In this document: piece after piece, positions 55,997 through 64,000 of the stretch
Position numbering within the stretch: position 1 is the first letter of the stretch
Layout of the letters: each line of letters opens with the position of its first letter
Source: Candidatus Kuenenia stuttgartensis
GTDB lineage: Bacteria; Planctomycetota; Planctomycetia; Planctomycetales; Planctomycetaceae
Assembly: GCA_945906725.1 (NCBI GenBank)
Contig: CAMDRI010000006.1
Location: forward strand, 1 to 64,000
Direction of reading: 5' to 3'
DNA: 64,000 nucleotides
Notes under the pieces: model-generated
Database searches by the model: none
Told to the model about the DNA's origin: nothing
What the model saw: the letters and a program-made list of their open reading frames with translations, nothing else
Made by a program: the position numbers and the translations under genes

Positions 55997-58900
55997 ATGC
56001 TCAGAACCGCTCGCAGGGTTTGTCTCATTGTTATTGGCCTGTTGTCGCACCTCGAGACAACAGCATTCGGCCAAGGCTACTCGCCCGATGAAGCCATCAA
56101 GCGGATGAAAGTGGCGGACGGGTTCGGGGTCAACGTCGTCGCCAGCGAGCCGCTCGTACGGCAACCGGTCGCCATCGAGTTCGATGACCGCGGCCGGTTG
56201 TGGGTCATTCAGTATTTGCAGTACCCAAACCCGGCGGGGCTGAAGCGAGTGCAGGTCGATCGCTTCTCGCGGACGAAGTACGACCGAGTGCCGGAACCGC
56301 CCCCGAAGGGGCCGCGCGGAGCGGATCGAATCACGATCCTTGAAGACACCGACGGCGACGGCCGCATGGACCGCGGTCGCGATTTCATCGACGGGTTGAA
56401 CCTCACAACCGGGATTGCGTTCGGTCACGGCGGCGTGTTTGTGCTCAATGTGCCGTACTTACTGTTCTATCCCGACAAGAACCGAGATGACGTGCCAGAC
56501 AGCGATCCCGAAGTGCTGCTTAGTGGCTTCGGCATGGAGGACGCTCACAGCGTCGCAAACTCGCTGACATTTGGGCCGGACGGTTGGCTCTACGGCTGCC
56601 AAGGGAGCACTGTGACCGCGAACGTGCGCGGCATCGAGTTTCAACAGGGCGTGTGGCGGTATCACCCGCTGACGCGTGCGTTTGAACTCTTCTGCGAAGG
56701 AGGCGGCAACTCGTGGGGCCTGGACTTCGACCGCACCGGCCAATTGCTCTACAGCACGAACTGGGGCGGGCATGTCCTGCTGCATGGCGTGCAGGGGGGC
56801 TACCTCGTGAAGGCGTTTGCCAAACACGGAGCGTTGCACAACCCGCACGCTTACGGCTTCTTCGATCATGCTCCGCACAAGAATTTTCGGGGCGGGCATG
56901 TGACGGTCGGCGGCATCGTCTATCAAGGGGACTCGTTTCCGGATTCGTTCCGAGGCAAATACATCGCGGGAGACTTACTCGGCCACGGAGTTTATTGGCA
57001 CGACATCGAACCGCGCGGCTCGACGATTCAGACCGCTCATGGCGGCGAGTTGCTGGTGGCGAACGATTCATGGTTCGCACCGACCGACGTGACGATGGGG
57101 CCGGACGGCGCAATCTACGTTTCCGATTGGCACGACTCGCGTACGGCACATCCCGATCCCGACGCCGAATGGGACCGCTCGAACGGCCGGATTTACCGGA
57201 TCGCCGCGAAGGGATCGAAGCCCGCCGCGCTGATCGACTTTGCTAAGTTGCCAAATGACGAATTGTTGAAGCTGCACACACATCGTAATCAGTGGTACGT
57301 GCGGAGCGCACGGCAGGAGTTGGCGCGGCGCACGCCTCACCAGCACGACGCGCCAGCGAGTAGTCGGAACGAGGAAAAGGAAAAGCCGCCAGTCAACCAC
57401 CTGCTGCCGCTTCGGTCTGGTATCGAAACCTTGCGTCAGGTGGCGGTGATAGCAGCCGACGAAACGACGGCACTCGAAGCATTCTGGACGCTCAATGTCT
57501 GTGGTGGTTTCGACGAGGCGTTGGCGTTCAAACTGCTCGACAGCCCGCACGCGGCCGTGCGGATGTGGACGGTGCGTTTGCTCGGAGATCCGAAACAAGT
57601 GGTCTCGACCAAGATGGCTCATCGGCTGGATGACTTCGCGGAGACCGATCCGTCGGTCCATGTGCGAATGCAACTGGCTTGCACCGCCGCACGACTGCCG
57701 GCCCATCTGGCGATGCCGATCATCAACGCGAACATCAATCGAGACATCGACAACGCCGATCCGTTCGTGCCGCTGCTTTGGTGGTGGGCGATCGAACGGC
57801 ACAGTGTCAGTTCGGAGAACGGCGTCAACGGCCGAGACGAAGTGATGAAGCGCTTCGTCCGGTCCTCGCTGTGGAAATCGAAGCTGGGCAGCACGACGTT
57901 GCTACCGCGACTGCTTCGACGATACGGGGCCGAGGGAACATCTGCTGGTCATGCGGCGTGTTTGCAATTGCTCAAAGCCGCGCCGAATGATGCGGAACGA
58001 GACACGTTGCTGGCGTCGTTGCTCTCCGGTTGGCGAGAAACTCCGCGCGACGCGACTGCGCTGTCGCTGGAACTCACCGATTCGATCGTGTCACGCTGGA
58101 ATGCGAAGCCGGACGACAGCACGTTGCTCACGTTCGCGCTGGCGCTGAAGCATCGACCGGCCTACGACCGGACGTTAGCTGAGTGCCGGAACTCGCAGGC
58201 GGACCCCAATCGCAGGATCGCCCGACTCAGCCTGCTCGCCGAGGTGATTCAGCCGGACGCCACCGAACCGCTGTTGGCCATTGTAACCTCGGAGAAAGAG
58301 CCGGAATCGGTTCGATCCGCGGCGCTGGCCACGGTAGGTCGGTTCGGTAGCGATGAGGTCCGGACGCGATTGCTGGCGGAACTTTCGAAGTTGCCGCCGA
58401 AGCTGAAGAGCCAAACGATCGACCAGTTGCTCGGCCGCAAGTCGTCCGCCGCCGCGCTGCTCAATCGAGTCGATCGAGGTGAACTCAAGCCGAGCGATCT
58501 GCCAGCCGACCAAGTCCGCCGCGTCGCGCTGTTCGAGGACACAGAACTCGACGCGCTGGTCACGAAGCATTGGGGCAAGCTCGGTGCGGCGACTCGCGAG
58601 GAGAAACTGGCCGAGGTGCGGCGGCTCAACAACGACCTGCGAGCGGCTGGCGGCAACGCTGAAGCCGGAAAAGCGGTCTACAAAAAGCACTGTGCCGCGT
58701 GCCACCAGATTTTCGGCGAGGGAACGAAGCTCGGCCCGGACCTCACGACTGCAAATCGCAAGGACCGCGACTACTTGCTGATCAGCCTGGTCGATCCCAG
58801 CGTGGTCATTCGCAAAGAATTTCTCAGCCACATCGTGCAGACAGTCGACGGCCGGGTGCTCAACGGACTGATTGTCGAACGGAACGAATCGGGGCTGACG

Positions 58901-59053
58901 CTGGCCAACGCGAAAAACGAACGAGTCACGCTCGCCGTGGCTGACATCGAAGAGCTGCGCGAATCGCCCGTCTCGCAGATGCCGGACGATCTGTATCGGC
59001 AACTCAAGCCTCAGGAACTGCGCGATCTGTTTGCCTATCTCGCCAAGGATTGA
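55997..59053 (+). CDS. PVC-type membrane-bound dehydrogenase/heme-binding protein with C-terminal cytochrome c
   Basis: GYSPDEAIKRMKVADGFGVNVVASEPLVRQPVAIEFDDRGRLWVIQYLQYPNPAG; C-terminal GKAVYKKHCAACHQIFGEGTKLGPDLT. Confidence 0.94.
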   Translation: MLRTARRVCLIVIGLLSHLETTAFGQGYSPDEAIKRMKVADGFGVNVVASEPLVRQPVAIEFDDRGRLWVIQYLQYPNPAGLKRVQVDRFSRTKYDRVPEPPPKGPRGADRITILEDTDGDGRMDRGRDFIDGLNLTTGIAFGHGGVFVLNVPYLLFYPDKNRDDVPDSDPEVLLSGFGMEDAHSVANSLTFGPDGWLYGCQGSTVTANVRGIEFQQGVWRYHPLTRAFELFCEGGGNSWGLDFDRTGQLLYSTNWGGHVLLHGVQGGYLVKAFAKHGALHNPHAYGFFDHAPHKNFRGGHVTVGGIVYQGDSFPDSFRGKYIAGDLLGHGVYWHDIEPRGSTIQTAHGGELLVANDSWFAPTDVTMGPDGAIYVSDWHDSRTAHPDPDAEWDRSNGRIYRIAAKGSKPAALIDFAKLPNDELLKLHTHRNQWYVRSARQELARRTPHQHDAPASSRNEEKEKPPVNHLLPLRSGIETLRQVAVIAADETTALEAFWTLNVCGGFDEALAFKLLDSPHAAVRMWTVRLLGDPKQVVSTKMAHRLDDFAETDPSVHVRMQLACTAARLPAHLAMPIINANINRDIDNADPFVPLLWWWAIERHSVSSENGVNGRDEVMKRFVRSSLWKSKLGSTTLLPRLLRRYGAEGTSAGHAACLQLLKAAPNDAERDTLLASLLSGWRETPRDATALSLELTDSIVSRWNAKPDDSTLLTFALALKHRPAYDRTLAECRNSQADPNRRIARLSLLAEVIQPDATEPLLAIVTSEKEPESVRSAALATVGRFGSDEVRTRLLAELSKLPPKLKSQTIDQLLGRKSSAAALLNRVDRGELKPSDLPADQVRRVALFEDTELDALVTKHWGKLGAATREEKLAEVRRLNNDLRAAGGNAEAGKAVYKKHCAACHQIFGEGTKLGPDLTTANRKDRDYLLISLVDPSVVIRKEFLSHIVQTVDGRVLNGLIVERNESGLTLANAKNERVTLAVADIEELRESPVSQMPDDLYRQLKPQELRDLFAYLAKD
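57342..57367. repeat. Half copy of CACGACGCGCCAGCGAGT repeat inside CDS
   Basis: agcacgacgcgccagcgagtagtcgg translated as QHDAPASSR. Confidence 0.85.
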
Positions 59054-59066
59054 GCGTTGGGCTAAC

Positions 59067-59121
59067 GTGGGCGGCGCGTCTCGCGTCGTAGAGGAGTCGG
59101 ATGCGAGACGCATCCACCACG
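59067..59121. repeat. GTGGTGGATGCGTCTCGCATCC-family inverted repeat
   Basis: gtgggcggcgcgtctcgcgtcgtagaggagtcggatgcgagacgcatccaccac. Confidence 0.75.
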
Positions 59122-59136
59122 CAGAAGGATCGCGGC

Positions 59137-61035
59137 ATGAATTCAGCCACGTTAGAAGACGTCCTACGGATTTACGGGATCGAGAATTGGGGAACCGGGT
59201 ACTTTTCGATCAACCGCGACGGGCATCTCGCAGTGCATCCGGCCAACGGCGATGCACGAGTCGCCGACGTCTACGAACTCGTGCGCGAGCTGATCGACAA
59301 ACGGAAACTCACGCCGCCGTTTGTGCTGCGGTTTCCGCAGATTCTGGCGGCTCAGTTGCAGCGATTATGCTTGGCCTACGAGTCGGCGGCGAAGCAGTTC
59401 GAGTTCACCGGCGGGCACTTTCCGGTCTTTCCGATGAAAGTGAATCCACGGCGTGAGGTCGTCGAGGAATTCTTGCGCGAGGGGCGAAAGCAAAGCGTCG
59501 GCGTTGAATGCGGTTCAAAGGCGGAGTTGTACGCCTCGCTGTCGCTCGAACAGCCGGCCGACAGCCTGCTGGTCTGCAACGGTTTTAAAGACGAGACGTT
59601 CCTGCGGCTGGCGTCGCTCGGCGTGCAGGCAGGCAAGCGCGTGGTCATCGTGGTCGAGAAGCTCAACGAGTTGAAGATGGCGTTAGAGGTCGCCGACGAG
59701 ACCGGTGCGTTGCCGTGGATCGGATTGCGAGCCAAGCTGTACTCGAAAGGATCGGGCAAATGGGCTTCGTCTGGCGGCGAATCGGCGAAGTTCGGACTGA
59801 CGACATCGGAGATTTTGGAGTGCGTCCACCTTCTGCAAGCGGCCGGCAAGATCGATTCGCTGAAGCTGCTGCACTTCCATATCGGCTCGCAAATCACCGA
59901 TGTCAAACGTGTGAAGAACGCGATGAAAGAGGCGGCTCGCGTCTACGCCAAAATTCGGCAGATGCGCGTCGCGGTCGAATACCTCGACATCGGAGGCGGC
60001 CTGGGAGTCGACTACGACGGATCGAAGACGACGTTTGACGGATCGGTGAATTACTCGGTCGAAGAGTTTGCCAACAATGTCGTCTACACGATCAAGACGG
60101 TCTGCGACGACGAGCAGGTGCCGCATCCACATCTCGTCACCGAAAGCGGCCGAGTGATGACCGCGTACCACACACTGTTCGTCACGGAGATTCGGGACGA
60201 GATCGAAACCTTTGCCGAGGACATCCCGACCGTCGCCGTCGATGACGACGATCCGCAGGTCATCTTCGAACTCAAGTCACAGCTCGACGACATCAGCATC
60301 AAGAACTACCGCGAGTACTACCACGACGCGCTCGATCAGAAGGACGAACTCCACACTCAGTTCAATCTCGGACTGGTCAGCCTCGAAGACCGCGCCAAGG
60401 GGGAAGTGCTGTTCTGGGAAATCTGCGCGAAGGCCTCGCAGTTCGCGCATCAGGCCGAGACTGACGAGCCTGAGTTCGACGAGCTGAAACGGATACTCGC
60501 CACGAAATACCTGTGCAACTTCTCGGTCTTTCGGTCGGCTCCGGATTCTTGGGCGATCAATCAACTCTTTCCGATTATGCCGATCCATCGACTCAACGAA
60601 CGCCCGACCGATTTCGCAACGCTGGTCGATGTGACCTGCGATTCGGATGGCTGCATCGACCGCTTCGTCGATCTCAAAGACGTCAAACAAGTTTTGGAGT
60701 TGCACAAGTTCGACGACCAGCCGTACTTCGTCGCGCTGTTTCTGACCGGAGCGTATCAAGAGGTGATGGGGAGCCATCACAACCTCTTCGGACATCCAAC
60801 CGAAGCCCAGGTCGTGATCGACACGGACGGACGGTATCACATCACGAAGCTCATCGCCGGCAGCCGAATCGCCGACATGCTCAGCTTTGCGAAGTACGAC
60901 AAGCAGCAATGCCTGGAGAACTTTCAGCGGCAGATTGCGGTTCAAGTCACGGCTGGCCGAATCGATCAAGCTCGTGCGACCGAGGCGGTCAAGCAGTACG
61001 AACTGTCCGCGAACGGTTCGACGTATTTGGAGTAA
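59137..61035 (+). CDS. speA: Biosynthetic arginine decarboxylase
   Basis: YGIENWGTGYFSINRDGHLAVHP, FPVFPMKVNPRREVVEEFLREG, HFHIGSQITDVKRVK, YLDIGGGLGVDYDGSKT; upstream ORF start lies in a repeat, so 59137 chosen. Confidence 0.95.
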   Translation: MNSATLEDVLRIYGIENWGTGYFSINRDGHLAVHPANGDARVADVYELVRELIDKRKLTPPFVLRFPQILAAQLQRLCLAYESAAKQFEFTGGHFPVFPMKVNPRREVVEEFLREGRKQSVGVECGSKAELYASLSLEQPADSLLVCNGFKDETFLRLASLGVQAGKRVVIVVEKLNELKMALEVADETGALPWIGLRAKLYSKGSGKWASSGGESAKFGLTTSEILECVHLLQAAGKIDSLKLLHFHIGSQITDVKRVKNAMKEAARVYAKIRQMRVAVEYLDIGGGLGVDYDGSKTTFDGSVNYSVEEFANNVVYTIKTVCDDEQVPHPHLVTESGRVMTAYHTLFVTEIRDEIETFAEDIPTVAVDDDDPQVIFELKSQLDDISIKNYREYYHDALDQKDELHTQFNLGLVSLEDRAKGEVLFWEICAKASQFAHQAETDEPEFDELKRILATKYLCNFSVFRSAPDSWAINQLFPIMPIHRLNERPTDFATLVDVTCDSDGCIDRFVDLKDVKQVLELHKFDDQPYFVALFLTGAYQEVMGSHHNLFGHPTEAQVVIDTDGRYHITKLIAGSRIADMLSFAKYDKQQCLENFQRQIAVQVTAGRIDQARATEAVKQYELSANGSTYLE

Positions 61036-61049
61036 ACACGACCGATTTT

Positions 61050-61127
61050 GTAGGGTGGGTCGAGTCATTGAGACCCACCACGATTTGTGATCGTTTTGGT
61101 GGGTCTCAATGACTCGACCCACCCTAC
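61050..61127. repeat. 31-bp perfect inverted repeat GTAGGGTGGGTCGAGTCATTGAGACCCACCA, 16-nt loop
   Basis: Arms 61050-61080 and 61097-61127. Confidence 0.97.
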
Positions 61128-61143
61128 GAGGAATTCTCGATTC

Positions 61144-62091
61144 ATGACCACAACCGACTCACCGTTTTCCGCTCAGCCGTACCAAGGCATCTGTACCTTC
61201 GGCCGACGGCCACACACGCGCGAGTTGTCGGGAGTGGATGTCGCGATTCTCGGCGTGCCGTATGACAGCTCGACGTCGTACCGCAGCGGAGCGCGCTTCG
61301 GGCCACGAGCCATCCGCGAACAATCGTTGTTGCTGTGGGGCTACAACAACGCGCAGCGGGTCGCTCCGTTCGAGGTGCTTAACGTCGTCGATTACGGGGA
61401 CGTCGAGATCATTCCAGTCGACATTCACGCCACTCATCAAGCGATCGAGAAAATCGCCGCAACGATCCAGCAAGCGGGAACGCGGCTGATCTCGTTGGGG
61501 GGCGACCACTCCATCAGCCTGCCGTTGCTGCGAGCACATCACAAACAGCACGGGCCGCTCGCTGTCGTCCACTTCGACGCGCATCCCGACACTTGGGACG
61601 AAGAATATCCGACGTTCAAATACAGCCACGGCACTCCGTTTCGTCGCGCGATCGAAGAGGGCTTGATCGACACCGCCGCGTATTTGCAGATCGGCATTCG
61701 TGGCCCGACAGCGGGACCGCAGGACTATGCCGACGCTCGGCAACTCGGTGCTCGGCTCATTACCTTTGACGAAGCATTGGAACTCGGCACGCAAAACCTC
61801 CTCGCGGAAATTCAACAACGGGTCGCGCAGCGTCCGCTGTACGTCACGCTCGACATTGACGCGATTGACCCGGCGTTCGCCCCCGGCACTGGGACTCCGG
61901 AAGTCGGTGGCTTCTCCAGCTACCAGATGCTGCAACTGCTGCGCGGGCTGGGCGATTTGAATCTGGTCGGAGCCGACCTTGTCGAAGTCGCGCCGCCGTT
62001 CGACTCACAGCACATCACCGCCATCTTGGCCGCGAACCTGGTGTTTGAGCTACTCTCCCTGATGGCTCGCCAATCACCGAAGCGAAATTGA
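61144..62091 (+). CDS. speB: Agmatinase / ureohydrolase
   Basis: AILGVPYDSSTSYRSGARFGPRAIREQS, LGGDHSISLPLLRAH, VVHFDAHPDTWDEEY, YVTLDIDAIDPAFAPGTGTPEVGG. Confidence 0.94.
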   Translation: MTTTDSPFSAQPYQGICTFGRRPHTRELSGVDVAILGVPYDSSTSYRSGARFGPRAIREQSLLLWGYNNAQRVAPFEVLNVVDYGDVEIIPVDIHATHQAIEKIAATIQQAGTRLISLGGDHSISLPLLRAHHKQHGPLAVVHFDAHPDTWDEEYPTFKYSHGTPFRRAIEEGLIDTAAYLQIGIRGPTAGPQDYADARQLGARLITFDEALELGTQNLLAEIQQRVAQRPLYVTLDIDAIDPAFAPGTGTPEVGGFSSYQMLQLLRGLGDLNLVGADLVEVAPPFDSQHITAILAANLVFELLSLMARQSPKRN

Positions 62092-62096
62092 GGACC

Positions 62097-62780
62097 ATGC
62101 ACGTCATTCTTTTTGATATCGATGGAACGCTGCTGCACTCCGGAGGCGCTGGGCAGGGGGGCATTGAGCGTGCGTTGGAATTGGCATTCGGCGTCACCGC
62201 TCCGACAGACGGCATCCCGACGGCGGGGCGAACCGATCGTGGGATTGGGCGCGATCTGATTCGGTTTCACGGGCTGGAAGAATCTGATTCGACGTACGCT
62301 CGGTTGCAGGAGGCGTATTTGAAAGTGCTTCCGGAAGAATTGGCCCGACGACAGGGAACCGTCTATCCCGGCGTGCGTGAGTTGCTCGCGCGGTTGAGCC
62401 TGCGAGATGACGTGCGACTGGGATTGCTCACCGGCAACTATCGCGAGGCGGCGTGGCAGAAGCTGCGTCACTTCGGTTTGGCCGAGCATTTTTCATTCGG
62501 CGGATTCGGCGACGATCACGCCGATCGTGATGACGTCGCGCGGCAAGCACTCATGGCTGCGGCCGAGCAGCATGCTCCGCAGGCGATTGACCGTGCGAAG
62601 CTGTGGGTGGTTGGCGACACGCCCGCCGATGTCCGCTGCGGCCGAGCGATCAGGGCACGCGTCATCGCAGTCGGTACGGGGTTGTACTCCATCGAGGAAC
62701 TCAAACTGTCCGACCCGGATCACCTGTTTACTGACTTCGCCGATGTGGAATCAGTCCTGTCGCTTTGGCCTTCAACGTAA
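62097..62780 (+). CDS. HAD-superfamily hydrolase (phosphoglycolate phosphatase-like)
   Basis: MHVILFDIDGTLLHSGGAG, LGLLTGNYREAAWQKLRHFGL, VVGDTPADVRCGRAI. Confidence 0.92.
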   Translation: MHVILFDIDGTLLHSGGAGQGGIERALELAFGVTAPTDGIPTAGRTDRGIGRDLIRFHGLEESDSTYARLQEAYLKVLPEELARRQGTVYPGVRELLARLSLRDDVRLGLLTGNYREAAWQKLRHFGLAEHFSFGGFGDDHADRDDVARQALMAAAEQHAPQAIDRAKLWVVGDTPADVRCGRAIRARVIAVGTGLYSIEELKLSDPDHLFTDFADVESVLSLWPST

Positions 62781-62783
62781 CCG

Positions 62784-64000
62784 TCATCGCTCGCGGTGAT
62801 AGACATTTCTTGATGACTTAGCCTCTCCATCGGAGCCAGATTCAGATTCGTGCTTGGAGGACTTGCTGTCCTTCGAGCGTCCCTTCTTCAGAGGTTTCGT
62901 CGCCTTGACCGCGGTGGTGGCGGTTGGGCCTGTGTATTTCTTGGTCGGGGGCAAGGCGTCTCCCAATGTGATGACGCCGCTGCTGACCTTGTGCTCGACT
63001 CGTACCTTTTTCTTGATCGGCTGAAATCGGACAAACATTTGCAAATTGAGGATGCGAAAGGCTTGGCCGATGTCAGCCAGATTATGGTCGTCATCGGCAA
63101 GTTCAGGAAGTTGCCGGAGTATGGCCAATGCGGAGTCCATGAGGTCGGTGGCAGAAATCGCTGAATTGGTTCCTTGAATCTTGGAGAGTTCCTGATTCAA
63201 GATGGCTTCGCGATCGCACAGTTCCGTGATGAAGGTCTTCACTCCCTCCGCCAACTGAGGGGTATCCGCGATGGCGAAATTGCGGATCGCTTTTTGGTGC
63301 TGGGACTGCACCGCGCGCAGTTCGGCCTGCAAGCGTTCGAGTTCCTGTTCGACTCGTGGCTGCGCTACGGATTCCGCGACGCGGGCGCGGAGACGTTTTT
63401 CAATCTGCTGAAGCCGATGAGGAGCCAGAATCTGTTGCCAAATCGTTCCCAGAGCCAATTTGGTGGCGGCGAGTCCTCGGACATGATTGTGGCTGCAACG
63501 GGTGGCGTGGCTTTGTTGATACAAGCCACAGGTGTAATTGAACGTGTCACCGTGCGGGATGCGATACATCAGCCAGCCGCAGTTCCAGTCGAAGATGCGT
63601 CCGCCGAGCGGATTCTTGTTGGGATCGCGTGATCGTGGCTTGGACCGCTGAGTGCCAGCCCGTTGCTCATGGATTTTCAGCAACCGGTGGGCGCGGTCCT
63701 CGGTGATGAGTGGTGGAAACTTCGCGGCCGATTTCACGGTGAGCTTGGGATCGTTGCGAACCGTCTTCAGTTTGCCGTCTTCTTGGCGATCGTTGTCTTC
63801 CAACAACCGCGGTCCCTGCGGTGTGAAACGACGTCGGTCGCCAATCGAGCGGCGTCCATATTCCGTCACCGCAACAAGCAACGAGTTGCGCACGATGTTG
63901 TTGATGGTCCACGGACGCCACAGGCCGCTGACCGGTTGTTTGACCCCTCGTATCTTCCGAGTTCGGCCCGCATTCGGTGACGGGATTCCTTCGGCATTGA
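62784..64000 (-). CDS. Serine recombinase with zinc beta-ribbon domain (partial, N-terminus beyond window)
   Basis: Frame stays open to 64000: NAEGIPSPNAGRTRKIRGVKQPVSGLWRPWTINNIVRNSLLVAVTEYGRRS; zinc-ribbon NYTCGLYQQSHATRCSHNHVRG; C-terminal coiled coil. Confidence 0.88.
   Translation of the reverse strand, partial: NAEGIPSPNAGRTRKIRGVKQPVSGLWRPWTINNIVRNSLLVAVTEYGRRSIGDRRRFTPQGPRLLEDNDRQEDGKLKTVRNDPKLTVKSAAKFPPLITEDRAHRLLKIHEQRAGTQRSKPRSRDPNKNPLGGRIFDWNCGWLMYRIPHGDTFNYTCGLYQQSHATRCSHNHVRGLAATKLALGTIWQQILAPHRLQQIEKRLRARVAESVAQPRVEQELERLQAELRAVQSQHQKAIRNFAIADTPQLAEGVKTFITELCDREAILNQELSKIQGTNSAISATDLMDSALAILRQLPELADDDHNLADIGQAFRILNLQMFVRFQPIKKKVRVEHKVSSGVITLGDALPPTKKYTGPTATTAVKATKPLKKGRSKDSKSSKHESESGSDGEAKSSRNVYHRER

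Noticed and set aside
59101-59136. Upstream ATG start for speA
   Set aside because: It lies within a dispersed palindromic repeat; the ATG at 59137 begins the recognisable N-terminus.

Overview
GC-rich chromosomal window whose gene content (PSCyt1/DUF1549/DUF1553 and PVC-type heme proteins, type III glutamine synthetase, giant TPR protein) points to a planctomycete-like bacterium. Most of it is ordinary housekeeping and hydrolase content: csrA (partial), ThuA-like, a 2877-aa TPR protein, lepA, DUF1015, trpF, M81 peptidase, hemH, an SbcD/SbcC-like (YhaO/YhaN-like) pair, amidohydrolases, glnN, PhyH, SGNH hydrolase, rluD-like, FAH, hisB, ceramidase-like, cystathionine gamma-synthase-like, hpf/ptsN/ptsH/ptsI, rne/rng, rplU, class II RNR, speA/speB, a HAD phosphatase and a serine recombinase running off the right edge. 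No rRNA, tRNA or CRISPR was recognised. The most unusual signal is a set of several unrelated short palindromic or 'word-like' repeat families. They occur between genes and also sit in frame inside coding sequences. The giant TPR gene alone carries about six, and the peptides HQHDAPAS and LKSQIS(N/D)LKS recur in unrelated proteins in the same reading frame, as in Rickettsia palindromic elements. The same kinds of element repeatedly supply the stop codon of the preceding gene, and two 31-bp hairpin copies differ by a compensated base pair. A second candidate is an SbcD-like protein whose metal-binding motifs look eroded, paired with an apparently intact SMC-like ATPase that has a hydrophobic hairpin in its coiled coil. 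All family calls are from reading the sequence; no database search was run.
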